Source of the DNA: an uncultured Myxococcales bacterium
Lineage (GTDB): Bacteria; Myxococcota_A; UBA9042; DTJE01
Direction: 5' to 3'
NCBI GenBank assembly: GCA_903847405.1
Contig: CAINDP010000179.1
Span: 1-64,000, forward strand
Length of the DNA stretch: 64,000 nt
The notes under the pieces are model-generated. The model saw only the letters and a list, made by a program, of their open reading frames with translations, did no database searches and was not told where the DNA came from. The position numbers and the translations under genes are program-made. Shown one piece after another: positions 1 to 8,471 of this stretch; position 1 is the first letter of the stretch; every line of letters starts with the position of its first letter.

Positions 1-279
1 CCGCTGGCGATCCAGGCCATGAACGAGGTCGGCCTGGACCTGGCCGGGATCCGGTCGAAGTCCCTGGCCGACATGTCCATGGAACGGTACGACGTCGTCG
101 TGACGCTGTCCGACGGTGCGGTCCTGCTGCCGGTGCCGCCGGGGGTGGCCCGGGTCCACTGGCCCCTGCCCGATCCCCAGGCCGCGGCGTCCAGCGGCGA
201 CCTGGACGCGTTCCGTCACCTGCGGGACGACCTGGCGGCGCGCATCGAACGGCTGTTCCGGAAGGCGGGCGAGCCGTGA
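1..279 (+). CDS. ArsC / low-molecular-weight phosphatase-like protein, 3' part (5' end outside window)
   Basis: The frame is open from base 1 and ends with TGA at 277-279, giving the last 92 residues. The motifs GIRSKSL, YDVVVTL and HWPLPDP, and the ending FRHLRDDLAARIERL, match the C-terminal half of the LMW-phosphatase-fold arsenate reductases. That family uses two redox cysteines just after the VVTL segment; here the segment reads SDGAVLLPVPPG and the whole visible part has no cysteine. The protein is therefore unlikely to be a thioredoxin-coupled arsenate reductase and may be a phosphatase or a degenerate paralogue. The P-loop (CxnR) would lie upstream and cannot be seen. A PhoB-type regulator starts 13 bases downstream, so the two are probably co-transcribed. 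Confidence 0.7.
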   Translation, partial: PLAIQAMNEVGLDLAGIRSKSLADMSMERYDVVVTLSDGAVLLPVPPGVARVHWPLPDPQAAASSGDLDAFRHLRDDLAARIERLFRKAGEP

Positions 280-292
280 GGCGGAGGGACGG

Positions 293-994
293 ATGGCACT
301 GACAGTCCTGATCGTCGAGGACGAGGTCGATTTCGGGGCCATCGTCGCGTTGAACCTGACGCGGGCGGGGTTTTCGACGATCGTCGCCAAGACCGGCGAG
401 GCCGGGCTGGAGGCCGCCCGCACGCGCCGTCCGGACCTGATCCTGCTGGACCTGATGCTGCCGGACGTGCAGGGCACGGAAGTGGTCCGGCGCCTGAAGG
501 CCGACGCGTCCACCCGGATGATCCCGATCATCATGGCCACGGCCCGGGGCGAGGAAATCGACCGGATCGTCGGCTTCGAACTGGGCGTGGACGACTACGT
601 GGTGAAGCCGTTCAGCATGCGCGAAATGGTGCTGCGGGTGAACGCGGTGCTGCGGCGCGGCAACGGGGCGGCGCCCTCCGGCGAGGAACCGTCGTACACG
701 GTCGGCCCGTTGTTCGTCGACGGCCCGGCCCACCGCGTGTTCCTGGACGGGCGCGAAATCGAACTGACCGCGCTGGAGTTCCGGCTGCTGGTCGCCCTGG
801 TGACGAACCGGGGGCGCGTGATGACGCGGGAAGTCCTGCTGGAGCGGGTCTGGGGCATCCAGGCGGACATCGAGACGCGCACCGTGGACACGATGACCAA
901 GCGCCTGCGCGACAAGCTGGGCACCCTGGGGCGCCACGTGGAAACCGTGCGGGGCGTGGGGTACCGGTTTTCGGAGGGAACGCAGGAGCCCTGA
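293..994 (+). CDS. OmpR/PhoB-family response regulator
   Basis: This is a 233-residue two-domain response regulator. The receiver domain (residues about 3-115) has the acidic pair in IVEDE, the phosphoacceptor D53 in LLDLMLPD and K105 in VVKPF. The C-terminal winged helix (about 135-230) has the PhoB-like signatures ELTALEFRLL, REVLLERVWG and ETVRGVGYRF. The ATG at 293 is preceded by GGAGGG at 5 bases, which favours it over starts further upstream in the same frame. No sensor kinase is present downstream, so its partner probably lies before the window. The cluster of exported phosphatases and a phosphate-type porin that follows suggests a PhoB role, but this is inference. Confidence 0.9.
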   Translation: MALTVLIVEDEVDFGAIVALNLTRAGFSTIVAKTGEAGLEAARTRRPDLILLDLMLPDVQGTEVVRRLKADASTRMIPIIMATARGEEIDRIVGFELGVDDYVVKPFSMREMVLRVNAVLRRGNGAAPSGEEPSYTVGPLFVDGPAHRVFLDGREIELTALEFRLLVALVTNRGRVMTREVLLERVWGIQADIETRTVDTMTKRLRDKLGTLGRHVETVRGVGYRFSEGTQEP

Positions 995-1027
995 TTTCCG
1001 ATCCCGCGCCCCGGCCCCAATCCCCAA

Positions 1028-2551
1028 TCAGGCGATCCGGACGCCCTGCGCGACCAGCGCGGCCTGGAGCTTCGCGACATCCACCTGGCGACACGTCCGG
1101 TTCTGCTGCAGGGACAGGGCCGCCGCGACGCCGGCACCCTGGCCGGTGACCATGCAGCAGCCCATCTGGCGGGTCGCCGCGAACGATACGCGGTCCCCGG
1201 ACACGCAGCGCCCGGCCACCAGCAGGTTTTCCACGCCCTGGGGCACCGTGATGCGGTAGGGAACGTGGAAGTACCGGCCGGTCGTCGGCAGGCACAGGAT
1301 CCCGTAGGCGTCCAGGAACTCCGGGAAGATCCCGATGCTGTCCTCGAACCGCGCCTGGTTCCGCACGTCGTCGCCCGTGATCCGGTACTCGCCCTGGATC
1401 TTGCGCGACTCCCGGCAGCCGATGGACGCGCCGATGGTGCTGAGTTCTGCGTTTTCGAACCCGGGCACGCGGCTGCGCAGGACGTCCATCGCCATCAGCA
1501 CCCGCCGCCGGCCCTCGATTTCGGCCCCGGTCAGGTCCCACACGCTGGTCGGATCGACGCCGTACTGGTGGACCGCGTTCAGGGACAGGACGCTGCCGCC
1601 CGGGGTGAAGCCCCCGGGGAAGGCCCGGATGACCACGTCGGAAGGGATCTCGCCGGCCTCGGCCGCCTCCTGGAAGGCCTGGAAGACGTGCGTGCTGAAG
1701 CCGTTCATTTCCTTGCCGCAGTCCTCGGTGACCCAGTCGGCCATCGTGCGGTTCTGCATCGCGACATACGTTACGAAGGTTCCCAGGTCCACGTTGCTGA
1801 CCGAGAAGTTGGTGCTGACCTCCATCAACTCGTTCTTCGGCGCCTGGGTGAAGGGTGCGCCGGCCAGGGCGGCCACGTCGGCGTCCCCGGTGGCGTCGAT
1901 GACCCGTTTGGCCAGGATCACCTGGCGGCCCGACTTGCTTTCGGTGATGACGCCCCGGATCGTGTTTCCGTCCTTCAGCACGTCGACCACAGAGCAGTGC
2001 AGCAGGGGGGTGACGCCCGCGTCCACGACCAGAGCGTCGGCCACCGCCTTGAACATTTCCGTCCTCAGGACCTCGTAGGTGGGCTTGCCGTCGACCACCA
2101 GTCCCGCGGCCTCGGCTCGCGAAACGAACAGTTCGGTGAGGGCGGGATCCTTCAGGACGGTCAGCAGGTTGATGCTGCCGCCCATGGCCTTGGCCCGGGC
2201 CTCGATTTCGGCGCAGACGCCGCCCGCGTCCACGGTCTGGGCGTACCGGTACCACGTGATGGAGCCCATCAGCGCCTGGGTGATGACGCCGCCGTAGAAC
2301 CCGTACCGTTCGACCAGCAGCGTGTCGGCCCCGGCGTGTGCGGAGGCGATGGCCGCGGCCAGGCCGGCGGGTCCGCCACCGACCACCAGGACGCCGGTTT
2401 CCGCCAGCACTGGGAGGTCGCCGTCGGCGGTGCCTGCCGCGGTCGCCCCCTCGCAACTCGCTGCGACGACCGCGCCCGCCGAGGCCGCCGCAACCCCCAG
2501 GAAGCCTCGTCGGGTCATCGAGGTCCCGTGCGATCCCGAGCGAGTTTCCAT
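1028..2551 (-). CDS. Tat-exported FAD-dependent oxidoreductase
   Basis: The protein has 507 residues. Its N-terminus carries a twin-arginine signal (TRRGFLG, residues 13-19), a hydrophobic stretch and a possible lipobox ending AASC. A Rossmann FAD motif follows ([14 protein letters not shown], about residues 54-67), then RYGFYGG and a later [12 protein letters not shown]-type flavin-contact segment near the C-terminus. This is the FAD-dependent oxidoreductase family of about 450-500 residues that is often exported; the substrate cannot be read from the sequence. The start at 2551 has GGGAGGA four bases upstream. ATG 2518 would begin directly at the Tat motif but has a weaker site. It ends 33 bases from the convergent response regulator. 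Confidence 0.8.
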   Translation of the reverse strand: METRSGSHGTSMTRRGFLGVAAASAGAVVAASCEGATAAGTADGDLPVLAETGVLVVGGGPAGLAAAIASAHAGADTLLVERYGFYGGVITQALMGSITWYRYAQTVDAGGVCAEIEARAKAMGGSINLLTVLKDPALTELFVSRAEAAGLVVDGKPTYEVLRTEMFKAVADALVVDAGVTPLLHCSVVDVLKDGNTIRGVITESKSGRQVILAKRVIDATGDADVAALAGAPFTQAPKNELMEVSTNFSVSNVDLGTFVTYVAMQNRTMADWVTEDCGKEMNGFSTHVFQAFQEAAEAGEIPSDVVIRAFPGGFTPGGSVLSLNAVHQYGVDPTSVWDLTGAEIEGRRRVLMAMDVLRSRVPGFENAELSTIGASIGCRESRKIQGEYRITGDDVRNQARFEDSIGIFPEFLDAYGILCLPTTGRYFHVPYRITVPQGVENLLVAGRCVSGDRVSFAATRQMGCCMVTGQGAGVAAALSLQQNRTCRQVDVAKLQAALVAQGVRIA

Positions 2552-2638
2552 CGCGTCCTCCCAGGCGTGGTCCGAGTATCGTCGGGGGTCCGACAGTGGG
2601 TCAAGGGCGCGCGATTCCCCGGTCCACGGCGCAGGCGC

Positions 2639-2656
2639 TTGTCATCGCTTCGTCAC
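2639..2656 (+). promoter_or_regulatory. Pho-box-like 7-4-7 repeat upstream of phosphofructokinase
   Basis: The bases read TTGTCAT-CGCT-TCGTCAC, two 7-base direct repeats with a 4-base spacer. The known PhoB box is CTGTCAT/C repeats in the same layout. It lies between a divergent FAD oxidoreductase gene and the phosphofructokinase gene. The match is 6/7 and 5/7, so chance cannot be excluded in this GC-rich sequence. Confidence 0.3.
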
Positions 2657-2718
2657 CTCGCTCGCGATTGACACGCAGGTCGGGTCGGGGGACGCTGCGT
2701 CCTGCAGGGAGGTCCGTC

Positions 2719-3840
2719 ATGTCCAAGACCATCGGGATCCTGACCAGCGGCGGGGACTGTCCCGGCCTGAACGCGGCCATCCGGGGCGTGTGCCGTGCGG
2801 GCCAGGAGGCCCACGGCATGCGGTTCCTGGGGTTCCGCGACGGCTTCCGGGGCCTGGTGATGGACCGCACGCTGGAACTGGAGCCCCGGATGATGTCGGG
2901 GATCCTGACGCTGGGCGGCACCATCCTGGGAACCAGCCGCGACAAGCCGCACCGGATGCTGGTGGGCGGCGACGTGCTGGACATGACCGACGCGGCGGTC
3001 GAAACCTTCCGCCGGCACCACCTGGACGCCCTGGTCTGCATCGGCGGCGGGGGCACCCAGAAAAACGCGCTGCGGCTGAAGAAGGCGGGCCTGCCGATCC
3101 TCACGATGCCCAAGACCATCGACAACGACGTGGCCGGGACGGACGCCACCTTCGGCTTCGACACGGCCCTGGGGATCGCGACGGAGGCCATCGATCGCCT
3201 GCACTCGACGGCCATGAGCCACAGCCGCGTCATCGTGGTGGAGATCATGGGGCACCGGGCCGGGTGGCTGGCCCTGGGGGCGGGCCTGGCGGGCGGAGCC
3301 GACGTGATCCTGCTGCCCGAGATCCCCTACGACTTCGACCGGGTGGCCCGGGCGCTTCTGGACCGCAAGCGCCAGGGCAAGCACTTCAGCATCCTGGCCG
3401 TGGCCGAGGGCGCGATGTCGCTGGCCCAGGCGGGCGAGGTGCGGCGCATCGAGACCGAGAAGGTGGCGGCGGGGACGAAGAAGGGGAAGAAGGAGGCGGC
3501 CCTGAAACTGGTTGCCTTCTACGCGCAGCACGTGAACCACACGCTGGAACTGACGCAGACGCTGGAGCGCCAGACGGGCCTGGAGTCGCGCCTGACCATC
3601 CTGGGGCATGTGCAGCGGGGGGGGACGCCCTCGGCCGCGGACCGTCTGCTGGCCACCCGCCTGGGGACTGCCTGCGCGGACTTCCTGGACCAGGGGATCA
3701 GCGGCGTGATGGTGGCAGCCCGGGGGGCCGGCGTCGTGGCCGTGCCGCTGGAGGAGGTGGCCGGAGGGACGCGCGTGGTGCCGCTGGACCATCCCTGGAT
3801 CACCGCCGCCCGCCAGTTGGGGACCAGCCTGGGGGATTGA
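2719..3840 (+). CDS. pfkA: 6-phosphofructokinase (group A, mixed-type active site)
   Basis: The protein has 373 residues and phosphorylates fructose 6-phosphate in glycolysis. Visible motifs are [12 protein letters not shown] (11-22), GTSR (71-74), GGGGT (109-113), PKTIDNDV (131-138, catalytic Asp in TIDND), EIMGHRAGW and [11 protein letters not shown]. The position that is Gly104 in E. coli PfkA is Gly here, which favours ATP. The position of Gly124 is Lys (PKTIDND), as in PPi-type and mixed-type enzymes. The Asp103 equivalent, which helps bind Mg-ATP in E. coli, is Gly. The phosphoryl donor is therefore best called probable ATP. AGGGAGG lies seven bases before ATG 2719. A perfect TTGACA occurs at 2668-2673 but with no convincing -10. 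Confidence 0.9.
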   Translation: MSKTIGILTSGGDCPGLNAAIRGVCRAGQEAHGMRFLGFRDGFRGLVMDRTLELEPRMMSGILTLGGTILGTSRDKPHRMLVGGDVLDMTDAAVETFRRHHLDALVCIGGGGTQKNALRLKKAGLPILTMPKTIDNDVAGTDATFGFDTALGIATEAIDRLHSTAMSHSRVIVVEIMGHRAGWLALGAGLAGGADVILLPEIPYDFDRVARALLDRKRQGKHFSILAVAEGAMSLAQAGEVRRIETEKVAAGTKKGKKEAALKLVAFYAQHVNHTLELTQTLERQTGLESRLTILGHVQRGGTPSAADRLLATRLGTACADFLDQGISGVMVAARGAGVVAVPLEEVAGGTRVVPLDHPWITAARQLGTSLGD

Positions 3841-3865
3841 GAAGAGCGGCTGAAGAAGTGGGAAG

Positions 3866-3887
3866 AAGTGGGACAGTCACCCTTTCC
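3866..3887 (+). repeat. REP-like half element after the phosphofructokinase gene
   Basis: The element begins 25 bases after the pfk stop. Its core GTGGGACAGTCACCCTTTCC (3868-3887) resembles TGGGGACAGACACCGATTTC, the reverse complement of the right half of the inverted repeat inside ccoI (33594-33621). Here only one half is present, so it may be an eroded copy. A RAYT transposase, the class that moves such elements, is encoded at 16398-17030. Confidence 0.45.
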
Positions 3888-3893
3888 AGGTCC

Positions 3894-4466
3894 CTACCGA
3901 CCCTGTCGAACCGGCCACGCGCCGGCCAGCAGCCCGATCGTGCCCGCGACGAACGCGATCAGCGTGATCGGGAACAGGAATCCCGGCCAGGTCGAGGGCG
4001 TCGTCCATCCCCCGTAGCCCAGCAACGCCGCGTGACTGCCCGCCGCGAAGGCCAGCAGCCCCAGGCGCAGGGGCCCGCCCCGATCCGCAACCCCGACCGG
4101 GCGCCGTGACCGCAGGAGGGCTCCTGCCGCCGCGGAGGCTCCCAGGAGGATCGACCATGCGACCGCCGCCGTCGGTTTCCCGTCGGCGAAGAACTTCGGA
4201 TAGGTCACCGGACCCAGCAGCGCCAGCGACAGTCCGACGTGCAGCGCGATCAGCCACGCCGCCGCCTTCAGCAGGTGCCACGGCGGGGTGCCAGCCTGCG
4301 TTCGCCTGCGGATCAGGAACACCGCCATCAGCACCAGCGCCGCCAGCGCAGCCGCCTTGTTCACAACGTACGTCGGCCACTCCTCCCAGGGTACGCCCTT
4401 GAATGCGTTGTAGCGTACCGTCGCATAGAGGAGCGCCGCCGCGACGACCGACGCAACCGTTTTCAT
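3894..4466 (-). CDS. six-helix integral membrane protein, unknown function
   Basis: I do not recognise this 190-residue protein. It has about six hydrophobic segments (near residues 2-18, 34-53, 64-84, 100-118, 132-150 and 160-183) separated by short basic loops, so an inner-membrane location is likely. ATG 4466 has GGAGGG three bases upstream and is preferred over the upstream in-frame start at 4481. It lies just downstream of the metallophosphatase gene on the same strand (22-base gap), so the two are probably one operon. The C-terminal stop is beside the REP-like element. Confidence 0.6.
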   Translation of the reverse strand: MKTVASVVAAALLYATVRYNAFKGVPWEEWPTYVVNKAAALAALVLMAVFLIRRRTQAGTPPWHLLKAAAWLIALHVGLSLALLGPVTYPKFFADGKPTAAVAWSILLGASAAAGALLRSRRPVGVADRGGPLRLGLLAFAAGSHAALLGYGGWTTPSTWPGFLFPITLIAFVAGTIGLLAGAWPVRQGR

Positions 4467-4488
4467 GAGCCCTCCGTCCATCCCAGGT

Positions 4489-5517
4489 TCAGCGGGCCGC
4501 CACGCACCCGTTCACCGCATCCCACGGCTGCGTGTCGAACCCCAGCCAGGTGAAGCAGTCGCGATTCAGCAGTCGGACCTCGCCGGACGCCCCGTCGGCC
4601 TCGACCACCGCGTAGGCGTCCGGGTCGTAGCGCGTCGAGGACATCACCAGGTGCGGGACGCCGGAAGCCGTGTCCTCGATCCACATGTGCAGGTGGCCCG
4701 AGAACACCATCCGCACCGTGTCCGCGTGTTGCCGCAGCAGCGCCGGGAGGCCGGGCTCGCCGTCCTCCTGTTCGGCCATCAGGAACAGCGGGTAGTGCAG
4801 GACGACGACCGTGGGCCGCCCGCGGGCCAGTTCCGATGCCACCCAGTGCAGTTGTTCCGCGCCCAGGGAGCCCAGCGACGAATCGTAGACCGGGCTGCCC
4901 GGCGTCTGGGTCCCGCCCAGTTGCGTGTCCAGCAGCAGGACGGTCCATCCCTCGTGGTCGAAGGACGAATAGAGTTCGACGCCGAACTTTTCGCGGATCA
5001 GGGATTGCGTCAGCGCGCGCGGGATGGAGGGCTCGTCGTGGTCGTGGTTGCCCCAGGCGGGGTGTACGGGCATCGGGAAGGTGCGGAACAGGTCTGCCGC
5101 CCGATCGATCCGCGTCACGTGCGTGTCGTAGAACGCCGGGTCGGTCGAGGGATAGTTGTGGAACACGTCACCGGCCACCAGGACGAAGTCGGGCCGGTCC
5201 GGCAGGGCGGCCAGGGCGTCCCGTGCCGCCACGAGGTTCGCGGTGGTCCCGAAGATGCTGGCGGTATCCAGCACGCTGCCTTCCGGCCCCTCGTAGAACT
5301 CGTCGATGATGTGCGTGTCCGACAGGATCGCGAACCGGAAGGTCCCCGGTACCGGGGGGACATCGATGCCGGCGACCTCCCCGGCGTCGGGTCCCGGGAC
5401 GACGGCCTCGCTGGCGGAATCCCCCGCTTGGTCCGCCGAATCCTCCGAGCAGGCCGTCCCGGACACCAGGCCGGTGACGATCAGCGTGAAGACGAACATG
5501 CGGTTCCGAACGCCCAT
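4489..5517 (-). CDS. exported calcineurin-like metallophosphatase
   Basis: The protein has 342 residues and contains the full metallophosphoesterase motif set: ILSDTHI (Asp/His), AGDVFH, GNHDHD, LHYPLF and GHLHMW. This family uses a two-metal centre to cleave phosphoesters. The N-terminus is a hydrophobic export segment ending SGTACSED, compatible with a lipoprotein or a cleaved signal, followed by an acidic, Ala-rich linker. ATG 5517 has GAGG six bases upstream; ATG 5499 is a second possibility. Substrate is unknown. It is one of four exported phosphatases within 10 kb, which suggests a role in phosphate scavenging. Confidence 0.85.
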   Translation of the reverse strand: MGVRNRMFVFTLIVTGLVSGTACSEDSADQAGDSASEAVVPGPDAGEVAGIDVPPVPGTFRFAILSDTHIIDEFYEGPEGSVLDTASIFGTTANLVAARDALAALPDRPDFVLVAGDVFHNYPSTDPAFYDTHVTRIDRAADLFRTFPMPVHPAWGNHDHDEPSIPRALTQSLIREKFGVELYSSFDHEGWTVLLLDTQLGGTQTPGSPVYDSSLGSLGAEQLHWVASELARGRPTVVVLHYPLFLMAEQEDGEPGLPALLRQHADTVRMVFSGHLHMWIEDTASGVPHLVMSSTRYDPDAYAVVEADGASGEVRLLNRDCFTWLGFDTQPWDAVNGCVAAR

Positions 5518-5627
5518 GGCGCGCCTCGTCCCTGTTGGGCCTGCCGATGATTCTGGTGGCAGCGCGCGGCATCTCCACGGCGGGACGGTCAACGTTCCGC
5601 AATCCTCGGATGACGGGAGTGTGCCGG

Positions 5628-7220
5628 TCAGCGACATGCGGGAGCGTCGACATCGGGGAGGCGCAGGAACGTGACCGAACGCGGCGGAAGTTCCAGCCAG
5701 CGCCCCGCCGCGAAGTCCAGCCGACGGGGGCCGAGTTCCGGCAGCGAACCATCCGCCGCCGCGGCCAGCACGGCGTCGCCAAGTCGCACGTCGCGGGCCT
5801 CCAGACTCTGCGCCGTCATCACCCAGGCCTCCAGGAGGTGGCCGCCGTCGGGCAGTGCGACCGGCGTGGCGGCGTCCGCCAGGTTGACCAGGGCCATCGC
5901 GACCGCCCCAGGGGGTACACCCTCGCCCGGGACCGCGCAATGGGCATAGGCCCTCAGGGCTGGGGACACCGACGTCGCGTCGAGGACCGTGGGTCCCATC
6001 AGCCGTTTCCACAGCACCGAGGCCCAGTAGTCCGGCCGGGGCGTCAGCGTGGAATCGTCCAGCAGGCCGTAGTCCGTTCCCGACAGGGTCTGACGCACCA
6101 CGACGGGCTGGCCCCGGCGCGCCATGCGCCCCAACTGATCGACCCACCAGAAGGTCCCGGCCCAGCGATCGCTGACCCCGGGCTCGCCTCCGCACTGGGC
6201 GTTCCCGGTTTCGCCCAGCCAGACGGGCGTGCCCGGCGCGTGGGCGTCGCGGTGGCCCTCCACCTCGGCGGCCCAGACGTCCACCTCGTCCAGTGCCTCC
6301 GGGTCCAGCATCACCTGGGGCTCGGCGGGTCGGCTGGTCACCGGGCACCGCTGGGACTGCTGGGGGTAGTAGTGCCAGGTGACCACGTCCAGCGCGTCCC
6401 CGCCTTCTCGCAACGTGTCGGCCATCACGGGGTTCATCTCGCCGGCGACGGGCCAGTAGGCGCTGGAAGGACCGGCGAGGCGGGCGCCCGGGGCCTCGGC
6501 GTCCAGCAGCGCGTGGGCCGTCCGCAGGTCCTTCGCATAGGCGGCGCCGTCCAGCAGGAGGTCCATCCCGTGGAACAGCGGGTACCCGTTGATTTCGTTG
6601 CCCAGTTCCCAGATTTCCACCGGGTCCCCGCGCCCCGTGGCATACCGCACCAGTTCCCGGGCGTTGGCGGGTTCCCAGCGCTTGTCTGCATCCCGGGGGC
6701 CGGGGCCCGCGTTCAGCGTGAAGAAGAGGGTCAGGTCCAGGTCCCGGGCGAAGCCGGCCAGACCGTCCCAGATGGGCCGCGTGATGACCAGTTCATACGG
6801 GGGCGGGGCCGTGGCGACGGGGGCCTCCGACAGATCGTAGAACACGCGGTCGGCCTCGCTGCCGCCGATGCGCAGGAAGGCCGGCGCCAGGGCCGAAGCC
6901 AGTGCCCGCAGACGCGGCCGCGTGAAGTCGAAGGGCGGCACCTTCGTCGAGCCCGTGCTGCCCGACACCGACGTGTCCTCGGACCACCACATGCCGCCCG
7001 CGACCTGGGAGGAATCCACCGCGAAGGACAGGTATCGGGGGTCCACCCGGGCAAGGGCCGTTGCCGTCTGCAGGCGGACGGCTACCGCGTCGATCGGGGG
7101 AGGCGCAACCACGGTTTCGGAAGGCGGGTCGTTCGATGCGCCGGCGCAGGCCCAGCCGGACCAGGCCAGGCCGGCCAGGGCCGCCAGCGCAATCCCGGTT
7201 GCAGTGTGCAGGTTTCGCAT
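5628..7220 (-). CDS. GH79-like (heparanase-type) secreted glycoside hydrolase
   Basis: The protein has 530 residues. A signal segment (1-25, ending SGWAC, perhaps a lipoprotein) precedes a TIM-barrel glycosidase region. It shows FLRIGGSEAD (116-125), WELGNEIN (204-211, E209 as likely acid/base) and VWLGETGN (333-340, E337 as likely nucleophile), as in clan GH-A family 79 enzymes such as heparanase and beta-glucuronidase. The C-terminal 120 residues look like the beta-sandwich of that family. The substrate could be a uronic-acid-containing polysaccharide but is not determined. ATG 7220 is preceded by a G-rich Shine-Dalgarno stretch (AAGGGGGGGA). The 110 bases between it and the metallophosphatase hold nothing recognisable. 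Confidence 0.75.
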   Translation of the reverse strand: MRNLHTATGIALAALAGLAWSGWACAGASNDPPSETVVAPPPIDAVAVRLQTATALARVDPRYLSFAVDSSQVAGGMWWSEDTSVSGSTGSTKVPPFDFTRPRLRALASALAPAFLRIGGSEADRVFYDLSEAPVATAPPPYELVITRPIWDGLAGFARDLDLTLFFTLNAGPGPRDADKRWEPANARELVRYATGRGDPVEIWELGNEINGYPLFHGMDLLLDGAAYAKDLRTAHALLDAEAPGARLAGPSSAYWPVAGEMNPVMADTLREGGDALDVVTWHYYPQQSQRCPVTSRPAEPQVMLDPEALDEVDVWAAEVEGHRDAHAPGTPVWLGETGNAQCGGEPGVSDRWAGTFWWVDQLGRMARRGQPVVVRQTLSGTDYGLLDDSTLTPRPDYWASVLWKRLMGPTVLDATSVSPALRAYAHCAVPGEGVPPGAVAMALVNLADAATPVALPDGGHLLEAWVMTAQSLEARDVRLGDAVLAAAADGSLPELGPRRLDFAAGRWLELPPRSVTFLRLPDVDAPACR

Positions 7221-7305
7221 TCCCCCCCCTTGCGGACCGACGGGTTCATCCGTGGCGCGCCTTCGCGTCGGCCGAGTATAGGACGGTCTTCCCGCGGCAG
7301 GGGGC

Positions 7306-8247
7306 TCATTGCGGGCAGGGGGGAAGCACCTGTTCACCCTCGAAACGGGGCTGGACCACGATGCCCCGGGCACGGGCGGCCGCCAGCAGGTCCGCCTTGC
7401 CCCGACCAATGAGGACGGCGGCCTCGGCGTCCACCAGCATCTCGAAGTCGGTCCAGGCATCCCCCAGGGCCAGGGACGGCCCGCGACCGATGCGCGCCCG
7501 CAGGGCATCGACCTTGCCCTGCCGCCAGGTCACCGGGGACAGCCATGTGCCGGTGAGGCGCCCGTTCTGCACGACGGTCCGGACTCCCAGGACGTGGTCG
7601 GCATCGATTCCATGGCGGGCCGCCACCGCAGCCACGACGGGTTCGGCCGAGGCCGACACGACGAAGACCTCCCACCCGGCCGCCTTCAGATAGTCCACCA
7701 GCGCCAGCATCGGTTTCCGAAGGCGGATTCCCTGCTCCATTTCCAGGGGGAGCCGTCCCGCCACGGCTGCCAGGGTGCGGACACATCGCGGCATCGCCTC
7801 CGCCTTCGCCAGCGCATCCCGTCCCAGGGCCGAGGCCTCCGCAGGGGTCATGCCCTCCAGCAGTCCGGCCAGGTAGCCGCAGGCCTCGACGTTCCGGCCC
7901 GACTCCCACAGATCGTCATACGTGCGGTATGCGGTGGCCACGCGATTCTCGACAGTCCCGGCGTCCTCGCGCCCGGTGCCGGACCGGGTCTCGGCATGCA
8001 GGACCAGCGTCGCGAAACTGATGTCCCCGTCGATCAGCGTGTTGTCGCAGTCGATGGCGGCCACGGGACGGGGCGAACCGGCCGTGGCCTGGGCCGCCTT
8101 CCGGGCCACCAGTCCCTGGATCAGTTCCCGTGCCTCCGGAGACCATCCTTCGAGGGGGTGGGCGAGGGCCAGCGGTCCCGTCAGCAGGACTGCCGCCAGC
8201 CCGAATGCCGCCATCGTCGCGAGAAACAGCGAATCGCCTCGGGCCAC
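7306..8247 (-). CDS. exported HAD-superfamily phosphatase (phosphoserine-phosphatase-like)
   Basis: The protein has 313 residues if it starts at GTG 8247, which has GAGGT eight bases upstream. ATG 8214 lies inside the signal peptide and has no good site. The N-terminus is a signal peptide ending LALA before HPLEG. HAD motifs are complete: AAIDCDNTLIDGD (DxDxT), VVSAS (motif II), Lys in WRQGKVDAL and LGDAWTDFEML (GDxxxD). An all-alpha cap of about 100 residues follows motif I, as in the phosphoserine phosphatase group. Export makes a periplasmic or extracellular phosphatase likely. It is divergent from the 5'-nucleotidase gene across a 224-base region with a Pho-box-like site. Confidence 0.8.
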   Translation of the reverse strand: MARGDSLFLATMAAFGLAAVLLTGPLALAHPLEGWSPEARELIQGLVARKAAQATAGSPRPVAAIDCDNTLIDGDISFATLVLHAETRSGTGREDAGTVENRVATAYRTYDDLWESGRNVEACGYLAGLLEGMTPAEASALGRDALAKAEAMPRCVRTLAAVAGRLPLEMEQGIRLRKPMLALVDYLKAAGWEVFVVSASAEPVVAAVAARHGIDADHVLGVRTVVQNGRLTGTWLSPVTWRQGKVDALRARIGRGPSLALGDAWTDFEMLVDAEAAVLIGRGKADLLAAARARGIVVQPRFEGEQVLPPCPQ

Positions 8248-8358
8248 GCGGATACCTCGTTCCAGCCCTGCCACGATGGGCGGGCGGTTCGACGGCGTCA
8301 AGGAGCGCCTCCGTGAATGCTTCGCAACCGCTGCGCAACGGGCCCGCAACATCTGCCT

Positions 8359-8376
8359 CTGTCACGGGCCCGTCAG
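8359..8376 (+). promoter_or_regulatory. Pho-box-like 7-4-7 repeat between two phosphatase genes
   Basis: The bases read CTGTCAC-GGGC-CCGTCAG. The first repeat matches the PhoB consensus repeat at 6/7 and the second at 5/7, with the correct 4-base spacing. It lies in the divergent region between the HAD phosphatase and the 5'-nucleotidase, both of which would be sensible PhoB targets. Confidence 0.4.
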
Positions 8377-8471
8377 GAAGGGTTTGCGGGGATGCGACGC
8401 GGGCCGTCCATTCTCGGGACCGGCTGGACGGCGCCATGCCGGCCGGAGCCGAAGCATCTGAAGGAGGCATC

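Noticed and set aside
1-279. Calling the first gene an arsenate reductase
   Set aside because: The two redox cysteines expected in this half are absent.
990-1031. CCTGATT/AATCAGG inverted repeat between the convergent response regulator and FAD oxidoreductase
   Set aside because: Only seven base pairs with a 28-base loop and no U-tract, so it is not a convincing terminator.
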